Shown piece by piece: positions 35,001 through 41,954 of a stretch of DNA of 48,069 bases (its first letter is position 1; the number at the start of each line of letters is the position of its first letter). The DNA is from Flavobacterium hydatis (GTDB lineage Bacteria > Bacteroidota > Bacteroidia > Flavobacteriales > Flavobacteriaceae), in the NCBI RefSeq assembly GCF_000737695.1, contig NZ_JPRM01000052.1:1-48069 (forward strand), given 5' to 3'. The translations under genes were made by a program, and so were the position numbers. Under the pieces are notes generated by a model. It worked only from the letters and a program-made list of their open reading frames with translations. It did no database searches and had not been told where the DNA came from.

Positions 35001-35198
35001 TTCTAGTATTTTTTTGCCACTCCCGATAATTATCAGGATTAAAAGATTCACACAGATTAAAAAAATAAATAGCTACAATCTAGTATTCATTTTAAATCCC
35101 ATAAGTAATAAGAAATCAATTCTTATTTTGGTTTTTTCAGAAATAACTTGAGAAGATTATTTTATGAAAATAAATTTGATACTCTCACAAATATAAAA

Positions 35199-35517
35199 AT
35201 GCAGACCTATAAGCCGGATTCTGTTCTTGTTATTACTAACAATACCTTATCATTTATCTAGACTTACAATTACTCATAAGTTCAAGCTATCTACCCTTCA
35301 GCAACGAACGAGAAGCCCTTAAATGCTGATATACTTGATATTTCACCGCATAGAGTTTACCTGTTTTCACTACAGCATTACCTGTACATACTTTCTGTTG
35401 CACTTGTCCTAACGCTATTTCTAACGCCGACGGGTGTTACCCGCTATGCTTCTCTGTGGTGTCCGGACTTTCCTCCCCTCACCTAAATGAGCGACGATAA
35501 GGCGGTCTGCGGGGCAA
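35199..35517 (-). ncRNA. rnpB: RNase P RNA
   Basis: The minus strand holds the class A bacterial RNase P RNA core. The conserved GAGGAAAGTCCGGAC is read on the minus strand at about 35475-35461, ACAGAAA lies near 35397, and the ends (GCAGACC and GGTCTGC) pair to close helix P1. The segment ATCCGGCTTATAGGTCTGC at the 3' end is also the conserved form. It trims the 5' leader of tRNA precursors. The exact ends are uncertain by a few bases. Confidence 0.95.
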
Positions 35518-35636
35518 ATTTAGCATTTTTATTGCTTTCTTTTATCCATTACAAAATTTACTTTAACACTCCTTTTACAAACACTTAATTTTAAAATAGT
35601 TATCTTTAAACGTTAACCACCAAAATTTCATTTATC

Positions 35637-35930
35637 ATGATTAGAATGTATCACTACGCAACTGTATCCAAAGCTTTGGATCAATTAAACGAAAAAGGAT
35701 TTACTTACGATTTTAATCTAAATGAAGATGTAATAAAGAAAAATCCCGAAAAATTTGAAATCGTACATGTGTATCGATACGAAGGCGAATCAGATCCAGG
35801 CGATGAAGCCGTGGTTTATGGAATAAAATCTACATCGGGCAAAAAAGGTGTTTATGTAGCTGGGTTTTCAGCCAATACCGATTCTGAAACTGCAAAAATC
35901 TTAAGTGATTTAAGCATCAAAGGAAGATAA
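35637..35930 (+). CDS. Small conserved protein of unknown function
   Basis: A 97-aa protein without signal peptide or membrane segment. It reads as one compact alpha/beta domain: a helical start (ATVSKALDQLNEKGFTYDFN), then strands (EIVHVYRYEG, EAVVYGIKSTSGKKGVYVAGF) and a short C-terminal helix. Similar short proteins in Flavobacteria are sometimes labelled as phosphoribosylpyrophosphate synthetase, which I think is an inherited error since none of the PRPP-binding motifs are present. A near-consensus -7 element (TATCTTTA) lies at 35601-35608. A family A repeat follows directly. Confidence 0.7.
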   Translation: MIRMYHYATVSKALDQLNEKGFTYDFNLNEDVIKKNPEKFEIVHVYRYEGESDPGDEAVVYGIKSTSGKKGVYVAGFSANTDSETAKILSDLSIKGR

Positions 35931-35939
35931 TTTTATTTA

Positions 35940-36021
35940 GGAGCTATTCCTGCTCTCCGCTGTATCTTTTTCTGGCTAAAAAAAAGCCAGAAAAAGGATG
36001 CCGCTACTATCAGGGCTAGGG
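35940..36021 (-). repeat. Dispersed palindromic element, family A, copy 4
   Basis: GGAGCTATTCCTGCTC at the left end and ATCAGGGCTAGG at the right, reverse orientation. The inner stem, CTTTTTCTGGCT with AGCCAGAAAAAG, is perfect. It begins ten bases after the stop of the small gene and may act as its transcript end. Confidence 0.75.
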
Positions 36022-36235
36022 ATTTGGGTTTTCATCAGAATATCTAATCTCAAATTTTAACTAAATTAATATTTAGTCATTTTTCTTTTCTTTTAATCAC
36101 CAGCACTAGCTCGCAATATCTTTAAGTTAAGCTTTTTGAACTAATAATTTTTCTCGCAAAGCCGCAAAAACGCAAAGATTTTAGGTGTAAACTTGGCGGC
36201 TTGGCGTGAGAATTATTCGGTACAGTATTTCACAC

Positions 36236-36324
36236 GCTAGCGCGAGCGTCCCGCTTGTGCCTATTCTTAATTAATTTGACGATTTTCTTAGCACTGTAGC
36301 CACAAGCGGGACGCTCGCGCTAGC
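36236..36324. repeat. Perfect 24-bp GC-rich inverted repeat
   Basis: GCTAGCGCGAGCGTCCCGCT (36236 on, to 36259) is mirrored exactly at 36301-36324, around 41 bases. Its GC-content is far above its surroundings. Just before it (36152-36212) is a weaker palindrome beginning TTCTCGCAAAGCCGC, like the first bases of the window. No gene is seen in 36022-36339. Confidence 0.8.
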
Positions 36325-36339
36325 TAACAGCTAAAATAA

Positions 36340-36759
36340 TCAATATGGCGAATAATCCATTTTTGTCAAAACTCGATCTTCAATACTACCTATTAAATCT
36401 CCAAATTTTGCGCTAGTTTGTTTTTTAATTTCTATCCATTCTTTATCCGCTCTAAATTGTTCCCAAGCTTTCTTCATTGTAGCTTCATCGTTCCATTCTA
36501 AAAGATAAACAAATTCAGTTTTCTTATCTGATTTTGATTCCCAAATCGAAGAAATTTTAAAATTGTATTTCTTCATGATCAGCATTGCTTGATCTCTAAA
36601 TCTATCATGAAAATTCTTTTTATTATTCTCGAATATTTCATAAATACGCAATTCATAAATCGGAGGTACCTTACCAGTAATAGTAGATACAGCAACAGTA
36701 TTTTGACATTTTACAACCGATGTTGTAATTAATAACAAAGTCAATAAAAGTAGTTTCAT
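36340..36759 (-). CDS. Secreted NIPSNAP-family protein
   Basis: A 139-aa protein with a signal peptide (MKLLLLTLLLITTSVVKCQ) and one NIPSNAP domain, a dimeric alpha/beta barrel, seen as PPIYELRIYEIFENNKK, FKISSIWESK and YLLEWNDEATMKKAWEQF. NIPSNAP proteins have no firmly known enzyme activity. It starts eight bases after the stop of the upstream lumazine-binding-like gene, so both belong to one operon. Confidence 0.82.
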   Translation of the reverse strand: MKLLLLTLLLITTSVVKCQNTVAVSTITGKVPPIYELRIYEIFENNKKNFHDRFRDQAMLIMKKYNFKISSIWESKSDKKTEFVYLLEWNDEATMKKAWEQFRADKEWIEIKKQTSAKFGDLIGSIEDRVLTKMDYSPY

Positions 36760-36767
36760 ATCTAAAA

Positions 36768-37208
36768 TTAAGGGATTCTATAAAATGCTTTTGAAACAAT
36801 TCGCCAACCTTCCGAAAATTTATAAAGCGTCAGATGATCTGTAAAAATCTTCTTTTTGTTTTTAGAAATATTCATTACCACTGTCGCTGCATTACCAGAC
36901 ACAATTACATTCAAATATTCACTTTCAGCCTTTATTATCGGTTTGCCAGCATTTTGCTTACGTCCTTTTTCGATTGCTACTATCCATTCATCCAATGAAA
37001 TCGATATTACATCATTGTTTTCTAATCGTAACATTTTAAAAGTAGGATGAAAACCTTTTCTTATTTCTTCAATTGAACCTCCATTATGTATTCCGCCAAC
37101 ATAGGCGCTTTCAACAATTGCTTTAATCGAATCCTCGTCTGCCTTACTTTGTCCAAAAGTTAGATTACTCACCAGAAGCAAAAACAACAACAGTTTTATT
37201 TTTCTCAT
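36768..37208 (-). CDS. Secreted NTF2-like (putative lumazine-binding) protein
   Basis: A 146-aa protein with a signal peptide (MRKIKLLLFLLLVSNLTFGQ) and an NTF2-like fold of the type labelled Lumazine_bd_2: ADEDSIKAIVESAYVGGIHNGG then FHPTFKMLRLE, VSGNAATVVMNIS and HLTLYKFSEGWRIVSKAFYR. Small ligand-binding proteins of this kind are frequent in Bacteroidota; the ligand is not known and lumazine binding is only a family label. It is the first gene of a pair with the NIPSNAP gene. Confidence 0.8.
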   Translation of the reverse strand: MRKIKLLLFLLLVSNLTFGQSKADEDSIKAIVESAYVGGIHNGGSIEEIRKGFHPTFKMLRLENNDVISISLDEWIVAIEKGRKQNAGKPIIKAESEYLNVIVSGNAATVVMNISKNKKKIFTDHLTLYKFSEGWRIVSKAFYRIP

Positions 37209-37340
37209 AATTAATTCATTTAGTTCTATTAGTGCATAAATTTCACAGATAAAAATAATAGATTTTTATCTAAAAAAACATTCATTACTTCATATTATAT
37301 TCATAATAACAATACAACCAGACAAATAACCTAAAATCCA

Positions 37341-37373
37341 TAAAAAAAGTCTGTCATAAAATGACAGACTTTT
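37341..37373 (-). terminator. Intrinsic terminator after the LysM gene
   Basis: AAAAGTCTGTCAT and ATGACAGACTTTT form a 13-bp stem around a three-base loop with T7 on the minus strand. It begins about 20 bases past the LysM stop. Confidence 0.9.
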
Positions 37374-37393
37374 AAGAACAACAACATAATAAA

Positions 37394-37765
37394 TTATGCA
37401 GTTGGTATTTTTAATTTCCAACCTGCTTGAATCAGGTCAGGATTTTTAATCACATCTTTGTTGGCTTCGTAAATTGCTTGCCAAGAAACACCATGTGCTT
37501 TTCCTATTTTTGATAAGGAATCTCCACTTACAACCGTATAATCTGTTGTAGTTCCCTCAGCAACAGCAATATTCATAACAACATCTGCTGCTCTAAAATC
37601 AGGATCGATTTTTCCGTAAACAGCCCAAAGTTTTTCTTTGTCCTCAGCAGATTTTGCAGTTCCATCAACATACAAAACATTATCCTGCTCTCTTACTTGC
37701 AAATTAGCAATACCTAAATCAGTAGCTAAACTTGTTAATTCTGCGTATTTATCTTGTAAACTCAT
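37394..37765 (-). CDS. BON-LysM protein (Kbp/YgaU type)
   Basis: A 123-aa cytoplasmic-looking protein without signal peptide. Residues about 15-70 form a BON-like domain (IANLQVREQDNVLYVDGTAKSA) and 74-122 a LysM domain (DYTVVSGDSLSKIGKAHGVS, then NPDLIQAGWKLKIP). This order is that of E. coli Kbp (YgaU), a small potassium-binding protein; whether this one binds potassium is an inference from architecture. It lies seven bases after the BON lipoprotein gene and so forms an operon with it. Confidence 0.82.
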   Translation of the reverse strand: MSLQDKYAELTSLATDLGIANLQVREQDNVLYVDGTAKSAEDKEKLWAVYGKIDPDFRAADVVMNIAVAEGTTTDYTVVSGDSLSKIGKAHGVSWQAIYEANKDVIKNPDLIQAGWKLKIPTA

Positions 37766-37772
37766 AAAATCT

Positions 37773-38246
37773 TTATTTAATAGTTAGCTTGTTTTCAACT
37801 TTTTTAGGTTTCAATTCTTGTATGCTTTTTATCAAAGCTGGCAATTGGTCTCTTTTAATATCACCTTTAAGTGTTACCACACCATCCAAAACTGTTGCAG
37901 TTACGCCACTATACGTTTTTACTACTTCGCTTACCGAAGTATTTAAAACACTATCAGCATTAATTACAACTGGAGCTACCACAGGTTCTGGAGCTGCAAT
38001 CTCGCAGTTATTCACTACAGATTTCACTCCTTTAATTCCTTTTGCAATAGCCTCACAGCTCTCTTTGCAAGCAGCATCTTTACAAACACCCGAAATAGTA
38101 GCTATACCATCTTTTACAGTAACTTCCATTCCTGGCATCTCACTCATTTTTGCAGCAATTTCTTTCTGAATATCTGCATCTTTGGGACCACAAGCCACTA
38201 ATAAAAAAGCAAAACTCATTCCTAACAAAATAGACTTAATTTTCAT
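37773..38246 (-). CDS. BON-domain lipoprotein
   Basis: A 157-aa lipoprotein: the signal peptide ends in the lipobox LLVAC with Cys at about residue 19. Two BON domains follow, about 25-85 and 95-155, separated by a Pro/Val/Ala linker (APEPVVAPVVI). The first BON has an insertion with four cysteines (GVCKDAACKESCEAIAKG, plus NNC), which could form disulfides or bind a metal. BON domains bind phospholipid or proteins at the membrane. The start is the ATG at 38246; a further Met lies two codons up. Confidence 0.8.
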   Translation of the reverse strand: MKIKSILLGMSFAFLLVACGPKDADIQKEIAAKMSEMPGMEVTVKDGIATISGVCKDAACKESCEAIAKGIKGVKSVVNNCEIAAPEPVVAPVVINADSVLNTSVSEVVKTYSGVTATVLDGVVTLKGDIKRDQLPALIKSIQELKPKKVENKLTIK

Positions 38247-38252
38247 AATCAT

Positions 38253-38654
38253 GTTTTTTTTTAATTAATTAAACGATTTAAATTTAACGGGCAAAACAAT
38301 AAAATATTACAAATTTATCTTACAAATTAAAATTTATTAATTACTAAAATTTAGAATTTAGGATATGTCTGATTTATAAATCTAGACAATACCTCTTTTT
38401 AGTAACTATGAGCATTACGCTCAAGAAATAGTTAACACATTCTTATTGGTACAGAACTTCAAAGCAATGATTATAGAAATCAAAACTTATCAAAAAAAGA
38501 AATTATCTATAAATATAGTAGATAAAAATAAGACTACCCAATTATACCTCACTACAAATCAATTAAATACAAAACAAAATCAAAATTACATATCATAACT
38601 TACTTATAATAATACTTTAATTAAAAAGACTATTATTGTATTAAAATCAACTCT
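38253..38654. other. Gene-free gap upstream of the TIMP-like gene
   Basis: About 400 strongly AT-rich bases. The only item I can point to is a near-consensus -7 element (TATTATTG, 38631-38638) 17 bases before the next gene. I see no RNA gene, repeat family or hidden open frame. Confidence 0.55.
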
Positions 38655-39314
38655 ATGAAATTAAAGCACCTCTTTTTCTTGGTATTCTTTTGCTTTTATA
38701 ATTATTCTTATTCTTGTACCTGTGAGCCACGCGACAAAGAAACAATGGTTGCTCAAGGGCTAAAAAATTACGATATTGTTTTTTATGGAGAATTAGTAAA
38801 ATCTGACACAATATCAGGGAATTTTACTTTTAAAATTCTAGAGTTATTTAAAGGAGAAATCAACTCAGGTTTTATTAGTGGAAGCGCAACTGGAAGTAAT
38901 TGTTCCGTCCTTCCAATAAAAAAAGAACTTTGGATTGTTTATGCCAACTATACAAACAACACAAATATTACCATCAGTATGTGTTCGCCAAGTATGGGAC
39001 TAGAATCATTATTAGGCGCTTATCCAACTCCGCCACCACCTAGATACTATGAAATAAAAGATATTAACCTTAGAGATTTATATCAAAAGGTATATATTTT
39101 AGAGGATAAAAATCAAAACATTGTAGATTGGATTCAACAATTAGAAAAATTAAGAGCTTACAAAGCTTCTCAAAATATAATTTCTGAAAAAGAAAAAACA
39201 GAGCTAAAAATAGAAAGTTACAGCAGGTATATTATCATTTCTTTGATTGTCAACATAATATTATTTTCGTTTTTAATCTTTATAGTTCTTAAGAAAAAGA
39301 TATTCACCAAATAA
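38655..39314 (+). CDS. TIMP/NTR-like secreted protein with C-terminal membrane anchor
   Basis: A 219-aa protein. A signal peptide (MKLKHLFFLVFFCFYNYSYS) ends so that the mature chain should begin CTCEP, the same Cys-x-Cys start as animal tissue inhibitors of metalloproteinases. Two more Cys (GSNCSVL, near 93; ISMCSPS, near 118) could pair with the first two. The region about 40-110 (YDIVFYGELVKSD, FTFKILELFKG, ELWIVYANY) is the netrin/TIMP-like OB-fold pattern. A Pro-rich stretch (PTPPPPRYY), a helical or coiled segment and a membrane helix (about 192-214) follow. So it is likely a surface or periplasmic domain held by a C-terminal anchor. Protease inhibition is not shown. Confidence 0.7.
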   Translation: MKLKHLFFLVFFCFYNYSYSCTCEPRDKETMVAQGLKNYDIVFYGELVKSDTISGNFTFKILELFKGEINSGFISGSATGSNCSVLPIKKELWIVYANYTNNTNITISMCSPSMGLESLLGAYPTPPPPRYYEIKDINLRDLYQKVYILEDKNQNIVDWIQQLEKLRAYKASQNIISEKEKTELKIESYSRYIIISLIVNIILFSFLIFIVLKKKIFTK

Positions 39315-39347
39315 ACAAATTACCCTTTAAAAAATAAACAAAAATCT

Positions 39348-39355
39348 TATCTTTG
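39348..39355 (+). promoter_or_regulatory. Promoter -7 element (TATCTTTG) for dnaX
   Basis: An exact TAnnTTTG match, 18 bases before ATG 39374. A TTTA about 20 bases further up may be the -33 element. An in-frame TTG lies inside this element and therefore is unlikely to be the start. Confidence 0.55.
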
Positions 39356-39373
39356 CTACCCAATAAACAATCT

Positions 39374-40459
39374 ATGGAACAATTTGTAGTATCGGCTCGT
39401 AAGTATCGCCCGCAGACATTTAAGGATGTGGTGGGACAAAAAGCCATTACCAACACTTTACTTAACGCCATAGATAGTAATCATCTTGCTTCGGCTTTAT
39501 TATTTACGGGACCACGTGGAGTTGGTAAAACAACTTGTGCGCGTATTCTTGCCCGTAAAATAAACCAACCTGGTTATGATGATCCAAATGAAGATTTTGC
39601 ATTTAACGTTTTCGAACTCGATGCTGCTTCAAACAACTCTGTAGATGATATTCGTAATTTGATTGATCAAGTTAGAATCCCACCACAAACAGGGCAATAC
39701 AAAGTATATATTATTGATGAGGTGCATATGTTGTCATCGGCAGCTTTTAATGCTTTTTTAAAGACATTAGAAGAGCCACCTAAACATGCCATCTTTATAT
39801 TAGCAACAACAGAGAAACATAAAATCATTCCGACGATTTTATCTCGTTGCCAAATTTTTGATTTCAAAAGAATTACCGTAAAAGATGCCAAAGAACATCT
39901 TGCTGAAGTTGCAACAAGTCAGGGTGTCGTTTTTGAAGACGATGCATTACATATTATTGCACAAAAAGCAGATGGCGCTATGCGTGATGCTTTATCAATT
40001 TTTGATAGAGTTGTTTCTTATTGTGGTACTAATTTAACACGTCAGGCTGTTACCGAAAACCTAAACGTTTTAGATTACGAAACTTATATTTCGATCACCG
40101 ATTTTATCCTTGAAAATAAAATCCCTGAATTATTAATGGCATACAATGATATCCTTTCAAAAGGTTTTGATGGTCATCATTTTATTGCTGGTTTAGCATC
40201 GCATTTCAGAGATTTATTGGTAAGCAAAACTCCTGCAACTTTATCGCTTCTAGAAGTTGGTGAACAAGCACTACAAATGTATGGAGTACAATCTCAAAAA
40301 GCTTCTCAGGAATTTTTACTAAAAGGAATTGAAATTGCTAATAATTGTGATTTAAAATACAAATTGAGTCAGAACCAACGTCTTTTGGTCGAACTTAGTT
40401 TAATGCAATTGGCCTCTATCAATTTTGATGGAGAAAAAAAAAAGTTGACCAATATATAA
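39374..40459 (+). CDS. dnaX: DNA polymerase III gamma/tau subunit (gamma-like frame, 361 aa)
   Basis: This is the N-terminal AAA+ part of DnaX, the clamp-loader ATPase. It starts MEQFVVSARKYRPQTFKD. Walker A is GPRGVGKT (46-53), Walker B YIIDEVHMLS, and the sensor block ILATTEKHKIIPTILSRCQ follows; domain III closes near residue 355. The four-Cys zinc module found between Walker A and B in E. coli is absent (INQPGYDDPNEDFAFNVFE stands there). The frame ends at 40459, soon after A10, giving a tail EKKKLTNI. The tau part continues in the -1 frame at 40444. The 361-aa product corresponds in extent to gamma (domains I-III). Confidence 0.92.
   Translation: MEQFVVSARKYRPQTFKDVVGQKAITNTLLNAIDSNHLASALLFTGPRGVGKTTCARILARKINQPGYDDPNEDFAFNVFELDAASNNSVDDIRNLIDQVRIPPQTGQYKVYIIDEVHMLSSAAFNAFLKTLEEPPKHAIFILATTEKHKIIPTILSRCQIFDFKRITVKDAKEHLAEVATSQGVVFEDDALHIIAQKADGAMRDALSIFDRVVSYCGTNLTRQAVTENLNVLDYETYISITDFILENKIPELLMAYNDILSKGFDGHHFIAGLASHFRDLLVSKTPATLSLLEVGEQALQMYGVQSQKASQEFLLKGIEIANNCDLKYKLSQNQRLLVELSLMQLASINFDGEKKKLTNI
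40434..40444 (+). other. A10-G slippery site in dnaX
   Basis: Ten A then G (GAG before, GTTGACC after). Zero-frame codons are GAA AAA AAA AAG TTG, so the E. coli dnaX heptamer A AAA AAG is in the right phase. A -1 shift leads to GTT GAC CAA TAT and the tau frame, open to 41100; one extra A in the mRNA does the same. No stable hairpin is evident just after it. A sequencing error in the homopolymer remains possible. Confidence 0.7.
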
Positions 40460-41100
40460 TTCCGCCTACTTATTATAGAAATCCTACTTTCTCAATCACA
40501 GAAGTTAAACCTTCTGCCGAAAAGAAAGAAGCTACTTCTGTACCCGTAACTCCTAATGCAACTCCTGAACCTGCAAAAGCAGAAACAGTAGCTCCGCAGA
40601 AAGCTCCTGTTGTATCAAGTACGACAAACTCTGGCGTTTTTTCGGCATTTTCATTATCGAGTATTCGCAAAAAAAAAGAATTAGAAGAAAGTAGTAAATC
40701 TTACGTAAAACCTACTACAGCCGAATTGCCTACCGAAGATTTTAGCGAAACGGAAATGCTATTACAATGGAATAAATATGCAGAACGCTTAGGTCAAAAA
40801 GGTCTTAAGATTATGGAATCTTTATTACTTATAAACGATCCTGTCTTAAACGGAACTGCTATTACTTTCGAATTACCTAATGAAGGTTCTAAACTAGATT
40901 TTGAAAAAGAAATGCATGGTATATTAGGGCATTTAAGAGGGCATTTGCATAATCATGATATTACAATTGAGGTAATTGTAAATGAAACTTACGAAAGCAA
41001 AAGAAGTTTTAATGATCAAGACCGTTACAACCGTTTACTAGAAATAAATCCAAATATTGAACTTTTAAGAACAACATTTGGATTAGATATTCAGGCTTAA
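40444..41100 (+). CDS. dnaX: DnaX tau-specific C-terminal part, reached by frameshift
   Basis: This is an open frame of 218 codons with no good start of its own: the first ATG is at 40756, inside a conserved region. It joins the gamma frame at the A10 run to give a full tau of 575 aa. It holds a Pro/Ala/Val-rich linker (VPVTPNATPEPAKAETVAP), a basic patch (SSIRKKKELEES) and a C-terminal domain (SETEMLLQWNKYAERLGQKG to the end at RTTFGLDIQA), the place where tau contacts other replisome parts in E. coli. I annotate it as the second half of dnaX, not as a separate gene. Confidence 0.8.
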   Translation, partial: VDQYIIPPTYYRNPTFSITEVKPSAEKKEATSVPVTPNATPEPAKAETVAPQKAPVVSSTTNSGVFSAFSLSSIRKKKELEESSKSYVKPTTAELPTEDFSETEMLLQWNKYAERLGQKGLKIMESLLLINDPVLNGTAITFELPNEGSKLDFEKEMHGILGHLRGHLHNHDITIEVIVNETYESKRSFNDQDRYNRLLEINPNIELLRTTFGLDIQA

Positions 41101-41106
41101 AACTTT

Positions 41107-41170
41107 GAGGTACTGAGGCTCTAAGGTACTGAGGTACTAAGGCTCAGAGGTACAAAGGTTCAAAGGTTTT
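41107..41170. repeat. Eight tandem 8-bp units
   Basis: GAGGTACT, GAGGCTCT, AAGGTACT, GAGGTACT, AAGGCTCA, GAGGTACA, AAGGTTCA and AAGGTTTT follow without gaps, starting six bases after the dnaX stop. The consensus is RAGGYWCW. The rest of 41171-41369 holds diverged repeats (TTTAAATCTGTGGCTA near 41204 and TTTAAATCAGTGGCTA near 41349) and no gene. Confidence 0.75.
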
Positions 41171-41369
41171 TGTTAGGTTCACAAAGTTTTAGATCCTTTT
41201 AATTCTTTAAATCTGTGGCTATAATTTAACCGCAAAGTATACAAAGATTTACGCAAAGACCACAAAGTTTAAAATTTATGAGCCAAAAATAAATTTGTGA
41301 TAATTAGCGTAATTTGTGGCAAACATCTTTAGAAACCCTTTTAATCCTTTAAATCAGTGGCTAAAAAAA

Positions 41370-41948
41370 CTACTTATTCTTTAGCCCTAAATTATAAACT
41401 TTTGTCAACCATTTTTCTCTTTGGTTATTATCTGATGTTTTTATAACTCCTATATAACTTACTTTTACTGGCGTTATACCACAAAATTCTAAGGTTGATT
41501 TCTTTAACTGATTTACACTTGGTCGCCCAAAAAACAATCGGTAATACCAACCTGGCTGATCTAGCGTTGTAATTATATGTGCCGTTTTACCTTTTAGTAG
41601 TTTGTCCCACCAAACGGAATTTTCACGGTATTGAAAAGCCATTCCGGGTAAAAAAAGACGATCTATAAATCCTTTGGTAATTGCAGGCAAACCTCCCCAC
41701 CAAACGGGATGAATCCAAACCAAATGATCTGCCCTTTTTATTTTATCCCAAGATTCTAATAAATCAGGTTCTAATTCTGTTCTTTTTTGGTAACCAAATT
41801 GCAAATTGGGATTAAACTTTAAATCGGCAATTGTAATCGTTTCTATTTTAACCTCAGTTTTTAAAGCTCCTTTTTTATACGCTTCCGCTAAAGCAAAATT
41901 AAAACTCGCTGGATTGGGATGTCCGTTTATAATTAGAATATTTTTCAT
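41370..41948 (-). CDS. NAD(P)H quinone oxidoreductase-like flavodoxin-fold protein
   Basis: A 192-aa protein of the NQO1/KefF/MdaB type: MKNILIINGHPNPASFNFAL (FMN phosphate loop), HLVWIHPVWWGGLPAITKGFIDR (the conserved PxWW-G-PA block) and a C-terminal strand-helix. It is likely an FMN-dependent two-electron quinone or ferric reductase in the cytoplasm. I start at ATG 41948; a TTG two codons up is the alternative. It follows the saccharopine dehydrogenase-like gene by only six bases, so the two form an operon, possibly under the Crp-type regulator upstream. Confidence 0.85.
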   Translation of the reverse strand: MKNILIINGHPNPASFNFALAEAYKKGALKTEVKIETITIADLKFNPNLQFGYQKRTELEPDLLESWDKIKRADHLVWIHPVWWGGLPAITKGFIDRLFLPGMAFQYRENSVWWDKLLKGKTAHIITTLDQPGWYYRLFFGRPSVNQLKKSTLEFCGITPVKVSYIGVIKTSDNNQREKWLTKVYNLGLKNK

Positions 41949-41954
41949 GTTCAA

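Noticed and set aside
35637..35930. Phosphoribosylpyrophosphate synthetase label for the 97-aa protein
   Set aside because: It is far too short and has none of the PRPP-binding or Walker-like motifs of that enzyme.
39353..39373. TTG start for dnaX at 39353
   Set aside because: It lies inside the promoter -7 element; ATG 39374 gives the family's usual N-terminus.
40756..41100. Separate small gene after dnaX
   Set aside because: The open frame extends upstream without a start to the A10 run, and its content fits the tau tail of DnaX.
41107..41170. Possible CRISPR-like array after dnaX
   Set aside because: The units are 8 bases with no spacers and no cas genes are nearby; it is a simple tandem repeat.
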